Notes under the pieces: generated by a model
What the model saw: the letters and a program-made list of their open reading frames with translations, nothing else
Told to the model about the DNA's origin: nothing
Databases searched by the model: none
Made by a program: the position numbers and the translations under genes
Part shown: in pieces, positions 52,797 through 63,380 of the stretch
Layout of the letters: each line of letters begins with the position of its first letter
Position numbering within the stretch: position 1 is the stretch's first letter
Origin: Streptomyces sp. Je 1-332
GTDB taxonomy: Bacteria; Actinomycetota; Actinomycetes; Streptomycetales; Streptomycetaceae
Assembly (NCBI RefSeq): GCF_040730185.1
Contig: NZ_CP160402.1
Location: 1,364,001 to 1,428,000 of the forward strand
Direction: 5' to 3'
DNA length: 64,000 nucleotides

Positions 52797-53764
52797 GCAC
52801 CACCGCAGCTTCTCCCCGCCTCGTCCTCGCGGGGAACGTCATCGCCGACCTCGTCATCGAGGTCCCCGCGCTGCCCGAACGGGGCGGCGACGTGATCGGC
52901 TCCCGTACGGAGCTGTACGCGGGCGGCGGCTTCAACGCCCTGACGGCGGCGCGGCGGCTGGGGTCGGAGGCGGTGTACGCGGGGCTGCACGGGACCGGGC
53001 CGTACGGAGACCTCGTCCGCCGCTCCCTCGCCGAGGAGGGCATCGGGACGCTGCTCCCGGTGCGTACGGACGGGGACACGGGGTTCTGCGTGGCGCTGGT
53101 GGACGCCGGGGGCGAGCGGACGTTCGTGACCAGTTTCGGGGTGGACGCGCGGATGACGGCGGCGGAGACGGGCGTGGTCGCGGGGGCGCTGCGGGCGGGC
53201 GACACGGTCCAACTGTCCGGGTACGGCCTCGTGATGGAGGTCAACGGTCCGCTGCTGTCCGCGTTCGCGGCGGGGCTGCCGGGCGATGTGCGGGTCTGTT
53301 TCGATCCGGCGCCGCTGGTCGCCGACATCCCGGCGTCCGTCCTGGAGCCGGTCCTCGCGCGGACCGACTGGCTGAGCTGCAACGCGCGTGAGGCCCGCCT
53401 GATGAGCGGCCACTCCGAGCCGCGGGCCGCCGCTGCCGCCCTGCGGGGGCGGCTCGCGCCGGGGGCGGGGGTGTTGGTGCGGGCCGACAAGGATGGGTGC
53501 TGGGTGACTGCGCCGGGCTTGGGTGGGGTGGTGCATGTGCCCGGGTTTCCCGTGGACGCGGTGGACAGTAACGGTGCCGGGGATGCCCATGTGGGCGCGT
53601 TCCTCGCCCTGTTGGGGCGGGGGCTCGATCCTCTCACCGCTGCGCGGGGCGCGAACGCTGCGGCGGCTTGTGCGGTGACGCGGCGGGGGCCCGCTACTTC
53701 GCCGGGGCTTGCGGAGTTGGTGGCGTTTCTTGGGGATGATCCGCTGGGTGGGGTGCTGGGGTAG
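52793..53764 (+). CDS. PfkB-family carbohydrate/nucleoside kinase
   Basis: A 323-residue kinase. LVLAGNVIADLVIEV begins the fold. YAGGGFNALTAARRLG is the substrate-binding Gly loop and VDSNGAGDAHVGAFLALLGRG the ATP/anion-hole motif with the catalytic Asp. Its relatives are ribokinase, adenosine kinase and pseudouridine kinase. Codon use becomes G- and T-rich in the last 300 bases. ATGA overlap with the permease gene makes it the last gene of the operon. Confidence 0.9.
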   Translation: MSTTAASPRLVLAGNVIADLVIEVPALPERGGDVIGSRTELYAGGGFNALTAARRLGSEAVYAGLHGTGPYGDLVRRSLAEEGIGTLLPVRTDGDTGFCVALVDAGGERTFVTSFGVDARMTAAETGVVAGALRAGDTVQLSGYGLVMEVNGPLLSAFAAGLPGDVRVCFDPAPLVADIPASVLEPVLARTDWLSCNAREARLMSGHSEPRAAAAALRGRLAPGAGVLVRADKDGCWVTAPGLGGVVHVPGFPVDAVDSNGAGDAHVGAFLALLGRGLDPLTAARGANAAAACAVTRRGPATSPGLAELVAFLGDDPLGGVLG

Positions 53765-53880
53765 GAGCACTACTCGTTCCCCAACCCCGCCCCTTCCCGA
53801 CAGTGACATTTTGCGGCTCCGCCGCGGGCCGCTCGGCGCGGGGGCCTTGGCTGCCGCCATCACCGGCTCCGCCGAGTTCG

Positions 53881-53918
53881 TCCTCAAACGCCGGACGGGC
53901 TGGATTTCCAGCCCGTCC
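53881..53918. terminator. Terminator hairpin of arg cluster within a dispersed repeat
   Basis: A perfect 11-bp stem (53893-53903 with 53908-53918), ATTT loop, is followed on the minus strand by the CCGGCGTTTGAGGACGA repeat seen also at 21881. It lies 11 bases past the argR stop and faces the PfkB gene too. The 164-base gap 53765-53928 contains nothing else. Confidence 0.75.
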
Positions 53919-53928
53919 GTCGGGAAAC

Positions 53929-54483
53929 TCAGTGTTCGTTCGAAGCCAGGCGCAGCAAGTGATCGGCCAGGGCCTGCCCCCCAGTAGCCTCCCTGCTGAT
54001 CAGCATCAGCGTGTCGTCCCCCGCGATCGTCCCCAAGATGTCATGCAGCTCCGCCTGGTCGATCGCCGAGGCGAGGAACTGGGCGGCGCCCGGCGGCGTT
54101 CGCAGGACGACGAGGTTGGCCGAGGCTTCGGCGGAGATCAGCAGCTCCGCCGAGAGGCGACGCATCCGCTCCTCCTTGGCGGACTCCCCCAGCGGCGCAC
54201 GCGGCGTGCGGAAGCCGCCCTCGCTCGGCACCGCGTAGATGAGGTCGCCCTCTGCGTTGCGGATCTTCACGGCGTTCAGCTCGTCCAGGTCCCGCGAGAG
54301 CGTCGCCTGCGTGACCGTGAGCCCGTCGTCCGCCAGCAGCTTCGCCAGCTGGCTCTGGGAGCGCACGGGCTGCCGGTTGAGGATGTCCACGATCCGGCGG
54401 TGGCGTGCGGTGCGGGTCTGCGGCACGGCGGGCCCGGCGTGATCCGGGTGTTCCGCGTGCTCGTTGCCTTGCGCCTGGCTCAT
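53929..54483 (-). CDS. argR: Arginine repressor
   Basis: A 184-residue ArgR. The N-terminal winged helix is [51 protein letters not shown]. The C-terminal domain has [34 protein letters not shown], which trimerises and binds arginine. It represses the arg genes at ARG boxes and in Streptomyces is encoded at the end of the arg operon, as here. An N-terminal polar extension of about 25 residues ([14 protein letters not shown]) is typical of streptomycetes. ATG 54483 is 7 bases after argD. Confidence 0.96.
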   Translation of the reverse strand: MSQAQGNEHAEHPDHAGPAVPQTRTARHRRIVDILNRQPVRSQSQLAKLLADDGLTVTQATLSRDLDELNAVKIRNAEGDLIYAVPSEGGFRTPRAPLGESAKEERMRRLSAELLISAEASANLVVLRTPPGAAQFLASAIDQAELHDILGTIAGDDTLMLISREATGGQALADHLLRLASNEH

Positions 54484-54490
54484 CGTCGTC

Positions 54491-55699
54491 TCATTCTCCG
54501 GATCGTCCGTCCCCGTTGGCCACGGTGGCCTGGTCAAGCACGCCGGGCAGGGCCCGCAGCAGCGCGTCCACCTCGTCGTCGCGCACGTTCAGCGGCGGCA
54601 TCAGCCGTACGACATCGGGGGCGGGCGCGTTCACCAGGAAGCCGGCGTCCTGAGCCGCCTGCTGCACCTGGGGCGCGAGCGGCTCGGTGAGCACGATACC
54701 CAGCAGCAGGCCCGCACCCCGGACATGGCCCACGAGCGGGTGTCCGAGTGACTCGATTCCGTCGCGCAGCCGCTCGCTCGTGCGCTTCACGTTGTCCAGG
54801 AGTCCATCGGCCTCGATCGTGTCGAGCACCGCGAGTCCCGCGGCGCACGCCACCGGGTTTCCGCCGAACGTCGTTCCGTGGTGGCCGGGCTTGAGGAGCT
54901 CGGCCGCCGCGCCGAACGCGACCGTCGCGCCGAGCGGCAGGCCGCCGCCGAGACCCTTCGCGAGCGTGACGACGTCGGGCTGGACGCCCTCGTGCGCGAG
55001 GTACTCGAACCAGTGGCCGGTACGGCCGATCCCGGTCTGCACCTCGTCGAGGACGAGGAGGGTGCCGGTGGCCTTGGTGATGTCGCGGGCCGCCTTGAGG
55101 TAGCCCGCGGGCGGCACGACCACGCCCTTCTCGCCCTGGATGGGTTCGATGACGACGAGGGCGGTCTCCTCGGTGACCGCTGCCCGCAGGGCCTCGACGT
55201 CGCCGTACGGCACATGCGTGACGTCGCCGGGCAGCGGCAGGAACGGCTCCCGCTTTCCGGGCTGGCCGGTGAGCGCGAGCGCCCCCATCGTCCGGCCGTG
55301 GAAGCCGCCGTCCGTGGCGACCATGTGCGAACGCCCGGTCAGGCGGCCGATCTTGACGGCGCCTTCGTTGGCCTCGGCGCCGGAGTTGCAGAAGTACACC
55401 CGGCCTTCGCGCCCGAAGAGCTGGAGCAGCCGCTCCGCGAGCGCGACCGGCGGCTCGGCGACGAAAAGGTTCGAGACGTGGCCGAGGGAGGCGATCTGGG
55501 TGCTGACGGCCTCGACGACCGCCGGGTGGGCGTGGCCGAGCGCGTTGACCGCGATGCCGCCGACGAAGTCGACGTACTCCTTGCCGTCGGCGTCCCACAG
55601 CTTGCTGCCCGCGCCGCGGACCAGGGGCAGCCTGGGCGTGCCGTAGTTGTCCATCAGCGCGTCCTGCCAGCGCTTGGTCAACTCCTCGTTGCCGGTCAT
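54491..55699 (-). CDS. argD: Acetylornithine aminotransferase
   Basis: A 402-residue PLP class III aminotransferase. It converts N-acetylglutamate semialdehyde to N-acetylornithine. [19 protein letters not shown] and [20 protein letters not shown] hold the PLP site, [13 protein letters not shown] the Schiff-base Lys and [17 protein letters not shown] the C-terminal motif. ATG 55699 overlaps the argB stop by 4 nt (ATGA). Confidence 0.97.
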   Translation of the reverse strand: MTGNEELTKRWQDALMDNYGTPRLPLVRGAGSKLWDADGKEYVDFVGGIAVNALGHAHPAVVEAVSTQIASLGHVSNLFVAEPPVALAERLLQLFGREGRVYFCNSGAEANEGAVKIGRLTGRSHMVATDGGFHGRTMGALALTGQPGKREPFLPLPGDVTHVPYGDVEALRAAVTEETALVVIEPIQGEKGVVVPPAGYLKAARDITKATGTLLVLDEVQTGIGRTGHWFEYLAHEGVQPDVVTLAKGLGGGLPLGATVAFGAAAELLKPGHHGTTFGGNPVACAAGLAVLDTIEADGLLDNVKRTSERLRDGIESLGHPLVGHVRGAGLLLGIVLTEPLAPQVQQAAQDAGFLVNAPAPDVVRLMPPLNVRDDEVDALLRALPGVLDQATVANGDGRSGE

Positions 55700-56669
55700 G
55701 CCGCTTCCCCCTCCATGTCGTCCACAGGCGCGTCCGGCACGACCATCGTGCCGATGCCCTCGTCGGTGAAGATCTCCAGGAGGATCGAGTGCTGGACCCG
55801 CCCGTCGATCACGCGGGCCGTCTCGACGCCGTTGCGCACGGCGTGCAGACAGCCCTCCATCTTCGGGACCATGCCGCTCGCCAGCTCGGGAAGGAGCTTC
55901 TCCAGCTCCTTCGCGGTCAGGCGGCTGATCACCTCGTCGCTGTTCGGCCAGTCCTCATAGAGGCCCTCGACGTCCGTGAGGACCATGAGGGTCTCGGCGT
56001 CCAGCGCAGCCGCAAGTGCCGCAGCCGCCGTATCAGCATTGACGTTGTAGACATGTCCGTCGTCCTGGGAGCGGGCGATCGAGGAGACCACCGGGATACG
56101 GCCGTCGGCGAGCAGCGCCTCGATGGCGCCGGTGTCGATCTCGGTGATCTCGCCGACGCGGCCGATGTCGACCAACTCGCCCTCGATGCGAGGCTGGTGC
56201 TTGGTGGCGGTGATGGTGTGCGCGTCCTCGCCGGTGAGGCCGACGGCGAGCGGGCCGTGCTGGTTGAGCAGGCCGACCAGCTCGCGCTGGACCTGGCCCG
56301 CGAGCACCATCCGTACGACGTCCATGGCGTCCTCGGTGGTGACGCGCAGGCCCGCCTTGAACTCGCTGACGATGCCGTGCCGGTCCAGGGCCTTGCTGAT
56401 CTGCGGTCCGCCGCCGTGCACGACGACAGGCTTGAGCCCCGCGTGGTGCAGGAAGACGACGTCCTGCGCGAAGGCGGCCTTCAGTTCCTCGTCCACCATG
56501 GCGTTACCGCCGAACTTGATGACGACGGTCTTGCCGCGGTGCCTGGTCAGCCAGGGCAGCGCCTCGATGAGGATCTGCGCCTTGGGGAGCGCGGTGTGCT
56601 TCCGCGCGGTCGGGTTGCTGCTCGTGTTCCCACTCGTGTCGCCGCTCATATCGCCGCTCGTGTCGCCGC

Positions 56670-56673
<4 letters not shown>
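55696..56673 (-). CDS. argB: Acetylglutamate kinase
   Basis: A 325-residue amino acid kinase that phosphorylates N-acetylglutamate. [13 protein letters not shown] (ATP loop), [18 protein letters not shown], and [32 protein letters not shown] mark the fold. A repeated Ser-Gly-Asp-Thr extension ([16 protein letters not shown]) sits at the N-terminus; it is encoded by imperfect 15-bp repeats and is absent from most homologues I know. The extra length puts the core at about 28-325. ATG 56673 overlaps the argJ stop. Confidence 0.96.
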
Positions 56674-58861
<2,188 letters not shown>

Positions 58862-58866
58862 CTAGA

Positions 58867-58902
58867 TGGCATGACTATACGTGCAGCCGCAGTTTTATGC
58901 AA
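58867..58902 (-). promoter_or_regulatory. argC promoter with overlapping ARG boxes
   Basis: On the minus strand, TTGCAT (58897-58902) and TATAGT (58874-58879) are 17 bp apart. Two TGCA-containing half-palindromes (TTGCATAAAACTGC and TGCACGTATAGTCATGCC) cover both hexamers, the expected ArgR target. Bound ArgR would block RNA polymerase. Confidence 0.75.
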
Positions 58903-59033
58903 CGAGATCCGGGGCGCCCACCTGCGATGAGTTCGCGCGAGGGCGAGGGTCACTACAGACAGACAGACGGCCAGCCAGACAGGCAGAGACAGTCAGACGC
59001 CCGCACTGACCCGCCCGACGACAGGAGAGAGTC

Positions 59034-59507
59034 ATGCCTCGCATCACGCCCACCCTCTGGTTCGACACACAGGGCGAGGAAGCCGCCACGTTCTACGTCT
59101 CCGTCTTCCCGAACTCGAAGATCACGAACGTCTCCCACTACGGCGACGCGGGGCCGCGCCCTGCGGGGACCGTGATGACCGTCGAGTTCGAGCTCGACGG
59201 CCAGCCGTACCTGGCGCTCAACGGAGGCCCCCAGTTCACCTTCAACGAGGCACTCTCCCTGACGATCGACTGCGCCGACCAGGAAGAGGTCGACCACTAC
59301 TGGACGAAGCTCTCCGACGGCGGCGAGGAAGGCCCCTGCGGCTGGCTCAAGGACAAGTTCGGCCTCTCCTGGCAGGTCGTCCCCACCGCCCTGGAAGAAC
59401 TCGTGTCCGACCCCGACCCGGCACGGGCCCAGCGCGCCATGGCGGCGATGCTCGGCATGCAGAAGATCGATGTGGCGGCGCTGTACGCGGCGGCGGACCA
59501 GAAGTGA
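59034..59507 (+). CDS. VOC-superfamily (PhnB-like) protein
   Basis: A 157-residue glyoxalase-fold protein. TPTLWFDTQGEEAATFYVSVFPNSKI begins the domain, with FELDGQPYLALNGGPQFTFNEALSLTIDCADQEEVDHYWTKLSDGG in the middle and CGWLKDKFGLSWQVVP at the end, all typical of the PhnB/3-demethylubiquinone-type members. The family binds a metal and small ligands, but the specific reaction is unknown. ATG 59034 follows AGGAGAGAG. It starts 184 bases upstream-divergent from argC. Confidence 0.88.
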   Translation: MPRITPTLWFDTQGEEAATFYVSVFPNSKITNVSHYGDAGPRPAGTVMTVEFELDGQPYLALNGGPQFTFNEALSLTIDCADQEEVDHYWTKLSDGGEEGPCGWLKDKFGLSWQVVPTALEELVSDPDPARAQRAMAAMLGMQKIDVAALYAAADQK

Positions 59508-59568
59508 ACGCCGGGAACGCAGGGAACGCCGTGTAAGCCGGGAACACCTCAAGGCCCCCCGAACTGGT

Positions 59569-59599
59569 TTGACTTGGAGTCGACTCCAGCTCCTAGGGT
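59569..59599 (+). promoter_or_regulatory. MerR-type promoter upstream of aldo/keto reductase
   Basis: TTGACT (59569-59574) and TAGGGT (59594-59599) are separated by 19 bp instead of the usual 17, and the spacer holds a perfect 14-bp palindrome TGGAGTCGACTCCA (59575-59588). Long-spacer promoters with a palindrome between the hexamers are the hallmark of activation by a MerR-family regulator. No merR gene is within the window. Confidence 0.65.
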
Positions 59600-59650
59600 C
59601 GGAGCCGTCCGCCCGCACCAGGGCACACTGCTCCACCTGGAGGTACCGGC

Positions 59651-60637
<987 letters not shown>

Positions 60638-60684
60638 ACATCCCGGGACGCAGGCCGGGGACGGCGGCCGCGTAGCCTGCGGGC

Positions 60685-61215
60685 ATGCCCTTTCCGGATG
60701 AAGCAGCCACGCACGACGGCACGCGACATGGCGTGCCGGACGTGCTGGCGTACCTGGCCGGGGCCTGGCAGGTGGTACGGACGGCGCGGGATCTGGCGGG
60801 CAACGCGGAGGGGCACTTCTCGGGCACGACGGTGTTCACCCCGTCCGACGACGGCGGCCTCCTGAGCCACGAGTCCGGCGTCTTCACCTGGCGCGGCACC
60901 CCCCGCCCCGCCGAACGCACCCTCCGCTTCGTGCCGGGGGGCGACCCGGCCACCGCGCACGTCCAGTTCGCCGACGGCCGCCCCTTCCACGACCTGGACC
61001 TGCGCACCGGCCGTCACACCGCCGACCACCCGTGCGGACTCGATCTCTACCGGGGCGAGTTCGAGGTGTACGACGACCGCCGCTGGCTGACGCGCTGGCG
61101 GGTGGCGGGCCCCACCAAGGACCTGATCCTCACGACGGCGTACACGCGATGCGACCCCACAGCGCCGCGCACAGCTCCGCTACGTCCTCCGTCTCCGGAA
61201 AATCCGGACCGGTAG
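60685..61215 (+). CDS. DUF6314-family protein
   Basis: A 176-residue protein with the lipocalin-like beta pattern of DUF6314 (LAYLAGAWQVVRTARDLAGNAEGHFSGTTVF, LRFVPGGDPATAHVQFADGRPFHDLDLRTGRHTADHPCGLDLYRGEF, RWRVAGPTKDLIL). The last 25 residues are Pro-rich and lie on top of the convergent deaminase gene. Function unknown. It follows the aldo/keto reductase by 47 bases. Confidence 0.8.
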   Translation: MPFPDEAATHDGTRHGVPDVLAYLAGAWQVVRTARDLAGNAEGHFSGTTVFTPSDDGGLLSHESGVFTWRGTPRPAERTLRFVPGGDPATAHVQFADGRPFHDLDLRTGRHTADHPCGLDLYRGEFEVYDDRRWLTRWRVAGPTKDLILTTAYTRCDPTAPRTAPLRPPSPENPDR

Positions 61216-61783
61216 CGATCCGTACGGCTTCCGGGGCGATCGCCGCGTTGCTCCGCACGGTCGGATGCCCGGCGCCGCGCAGCTGCACGATGCCGCGCAG
61301 GAACAGGACGTTGGCACACGTCTCCCAGGCGACATCCCCCAAGGCTTCCGCCGACGACGACGGTTGCCCGGTGGCCAGCGCCCACGGGTCACGCGCGACG
61401 TACCGCACCGTCCCGACCCCCGTGAAGGCGGCCGCCGCAGCGCACATCGCGCACGGCTCGTGGCTGCTCCACAGGACATGACCACCCAGTTCCCGCTCCG
61501 TACGCACGCTCGCAAGTGCGTTCATCTCCGCGTGCGCGAGGGGCGTCCCCTGGAGGACGTCGTCCCCGCCCGGAGGGTCGTACGCCCGGTTGCGCCCCTC
61601 GGCGACGATCGCCCCCGCCTCGTCGGTGAGCACTGCGCCGACCGCGAGCCCGCCGCCACGCAGGGATCGGTGGGCGAGTTCGAGGCAGCGCCTGGCCGCC
61701 GGAGCGAGCCGCTGCCAGGCAGCGCCGAACTCCTCGGACAGGGCCTCCCCCGGCCATGCCGGACTCACGGCCGGCCCCCACAT
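61130..61783 (-). CDS. Cytidine/deoxycytidylate-deaminase-fold nucleoside deaminase
   Basis: A 217-residue zinc deaminase. The zinc site is HAEMNAL (catalytic Glu, His ligand) and SSHEPCAMCAAA (PCxxC). VGAVLTDEAGAIVAEGRNRAY is the usual N-terminal strand, as in TadA-like or guanine deaminase-like proteins. The C-terminal half is longer than in TadA. The substrate cannot be assigned. It overlaps the opposite-strand DUF6314 gene by 86 bases. Confidence 0.88.
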   Translation of the reverse strand: MWGPAVSPAWPGEALSEEFGAAWQRLAPAARRCLELAHRSLRGGGLAVGAVLTDEAGAIVAEGRNRAYDPPGGDDVLQGTPLAHAEMNALASVRTERELGGHVLWSSHEPCAMCAAAAAFTGVGTVRYVARDPWALATGQPSSSAEALGDVAWETCANVLFLRGIVQLRGAGHPTVRSNAAIAPEAVRIATGPDFPETEDVAELCAALWGRIACTPS

Positions 61784-61905
61784 GTCGTGCGGCCCTCGGC
61801 CACCGAGACGCGAACAAACATGCGGTGATCCTGGAGGGCTCGGCTGCGCAGGTCAAGGCCGCACCGGAGCCACGAGCCTCGCGACCAGCCAGCAGCCAGC
61901 CCGCC

Positions 61906-63351
61906 TCAGCGGGAGGCCCCCCGCACCTCGTCGAACGCCACGCGCAGCCTCCGTACCCCCTCGGCGATCTCCCCGGCCCCGGCGACCGCCGCGAAGCTCA
62001 TCCTCAGGTGTGCCGCCGGGGGTTCGGCCGCGAAGTAGGGGCGGCCGGGGGCCACCGCGACGCCTGCGCGGAGGGCCGCGCCCGTCAGGGCCGACTCGTC
62101 CGTGCCGTCGGGCAGGCGCAGCCACAGGAGGTAGCCGCCCGCGGGGATGTGCGGCAGGGCGAGTTCGGGCAGGTTCAGGCGCAGGGCCGCTGCCATCGCG
62201 TCCCTGCGGTCCTTCAACTCGCCCGCCACGCGCCGCAGATGGCGCGGCCAGGCCGGGGAGCCGACCAGTTCCAGCGCCGCCTCCTGGAGCGGTCTCGGCA
62301 CGAAGAAGTGGTCGACGACCTGGATCGCGCGCAGCCGTTCCAGGACTGGCCCGCGGGCCGCGAGCGCGCTCACCCGGAAGCTCGGCGACGTGGCCTTGGT
62401 GAGCGAACAGACGTGCACGACGACTCCGTCGGGGTCGTCGGACTGCAGGGGCCTCGGCAGCGGCCCCGCGTCCTCGTGGACGAGGCGGCGCACGAAGTCG
62501 TCCTCGATGACGAAGGCCCCGGCCTCGCGCGCGATGCGCAGCACCTCCGGGCGCCGCTCGGCCGACAGCACCGCCCCCGTCGGGTTCTGGAACAGCGGCT
62601 GGCAGACGAACACCCGCGCCCCCGTGGCCCTGAACGCCGCGGCGAGCAGCTCGGGGCGTACGCCGTCCTCGTCCACCGGCACCGGGACCGGCCGCAGGCC
62701 CGCCGCGCGGGCGATGGCCAGCATGCCGGGATACGTGGGCGACTCGACGAGGACCGGCGCACCCGGCGGCGCGAGCGCCCGCAGCGCCGTGGTGAGCCCG
62801 CTCTGGCCGCCCGCGGTGATCAGCACCTCGGCGGCCGTGATCGCGCCGCCGATGCCCCGCGCGAACCACTCCCGCAGCTCGGGCAGGCCGTCGATCGGCG
62901 GCCTCCCCCACGCGCCGGGCCGCCGCCCCGCCCGGGCGAGGGCCGCCGCCATCGCGCGCTCGGGTTGCAGCGACGGGTGCAGATAGCCGCCGTTGAACTC
63001 GATGACGCCGTGCGAGGGCGCCGCCAGCGTGACCAGGACCCCGGAGGCGTCCACCGCCCGCGGCACGAGCTCCGTGGCCGCGTCGGCGCTCAGCGACACC
63101 TCCTGCCACGAGGTGTCCCCCGCGGGTGCGGCGGCGCCCTGCGGCTCCGCACGGAAGACACCGGCGCCCGGCCGCGTGACGACCAGGCCCTCGGCTGCCA
63201 GCTGCCCCAGGGCCCGCGACACCGTCACCGGACTGACCCTGAAACGGTCGACCAGAGACCGGCTCGACGGCAGCTTTTCACCGGGTGAGTAGCGGTTCAG
63301 CTCGACCCGCAACTGTTTTGCCAACTCAGCGACACTGCTACTATCTTGCAT
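61906..63351 (-). CDS. MocR/PdxR-type GntR-aminotransferase regulator
   Basis: A 481-residue regulator. The N-terminal winged helix is LRVELNRYSPGEKLPSSRSLVDRFRVSPVTVSRALGQLAAEGLVV. The C-terminal fold-type I aminotransferase-like domain has FNGGYLHPS, GQSGLTTALRALAPPG, VESPTYPGML, CQPLFQNPTGAVLS and the PLP-lysine region SLTKATSPSFRV. Family members bind PLP and control nearby genes. The start codon overlaps the start of the divergent transporter gene, which is presumably its target. Confidence 0.9.
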   Translation of the reverse strand: MQDSSSVAELAKQLRVELNRYSPGEKLPSSRSLVDRFRVSPVTVSRALGQLAAEGLVVTRPGAGVFRAEPQGAAAPAGDTSWQEVSLSADAATELVPRAVDASGVLVTLAAPSHGVIEFNGGYLHPSLQPERAMAAALARAGRRPGAWGRPPIDGLPELREWFARGIGGAITAAEVLITAGGQSGLTTALRALAPPGAPVLVESPTYPGMLAIARAAGLRPVPVPVDEDGVRPELLAAAFRATGARVFVCQPLFQNPTGAVLSAERRPEVLRIAREAGAFVIEDDFVRRLVHEDAGPLPRPLQSDDPDGVVVHVCSLTKATSPSFRVSALAARGPVLERLRAIQVVDHFFVPRPLQEAALELVGSPAWPRHLRRVAGELKDRRDAMAAALRLNLPELALPHIPAGGYLLWLRLPDGTDESALTGAALRAGVAVAPGRPYFAAEPPAAHLRMSFAAVAGAGEIAEGVRRLRVAFDEVRGASR

Positions 63352-63380
63352 GACAGCACAGGATAGCGCTACTCGCCCGA
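63340..63380. promoter_or_regulatory. Overlapping divergent starts of MocR and EamA genes
   Basis: The ATG of the plus-strand transporter (63350-63352) and of the minus-strand regulator (63349-63351) share CATG. TACTAT lies 5 bases before the plus ATG, and TATCCT lies 8 bases before the minus ATG on the other strand. GATAGCG occurs as a direct repeat downstream (63363 and 63386 regions) and GATAGTAG inverted at 63338-63345. These are candidate MocR sites. Confidence 0.5.
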
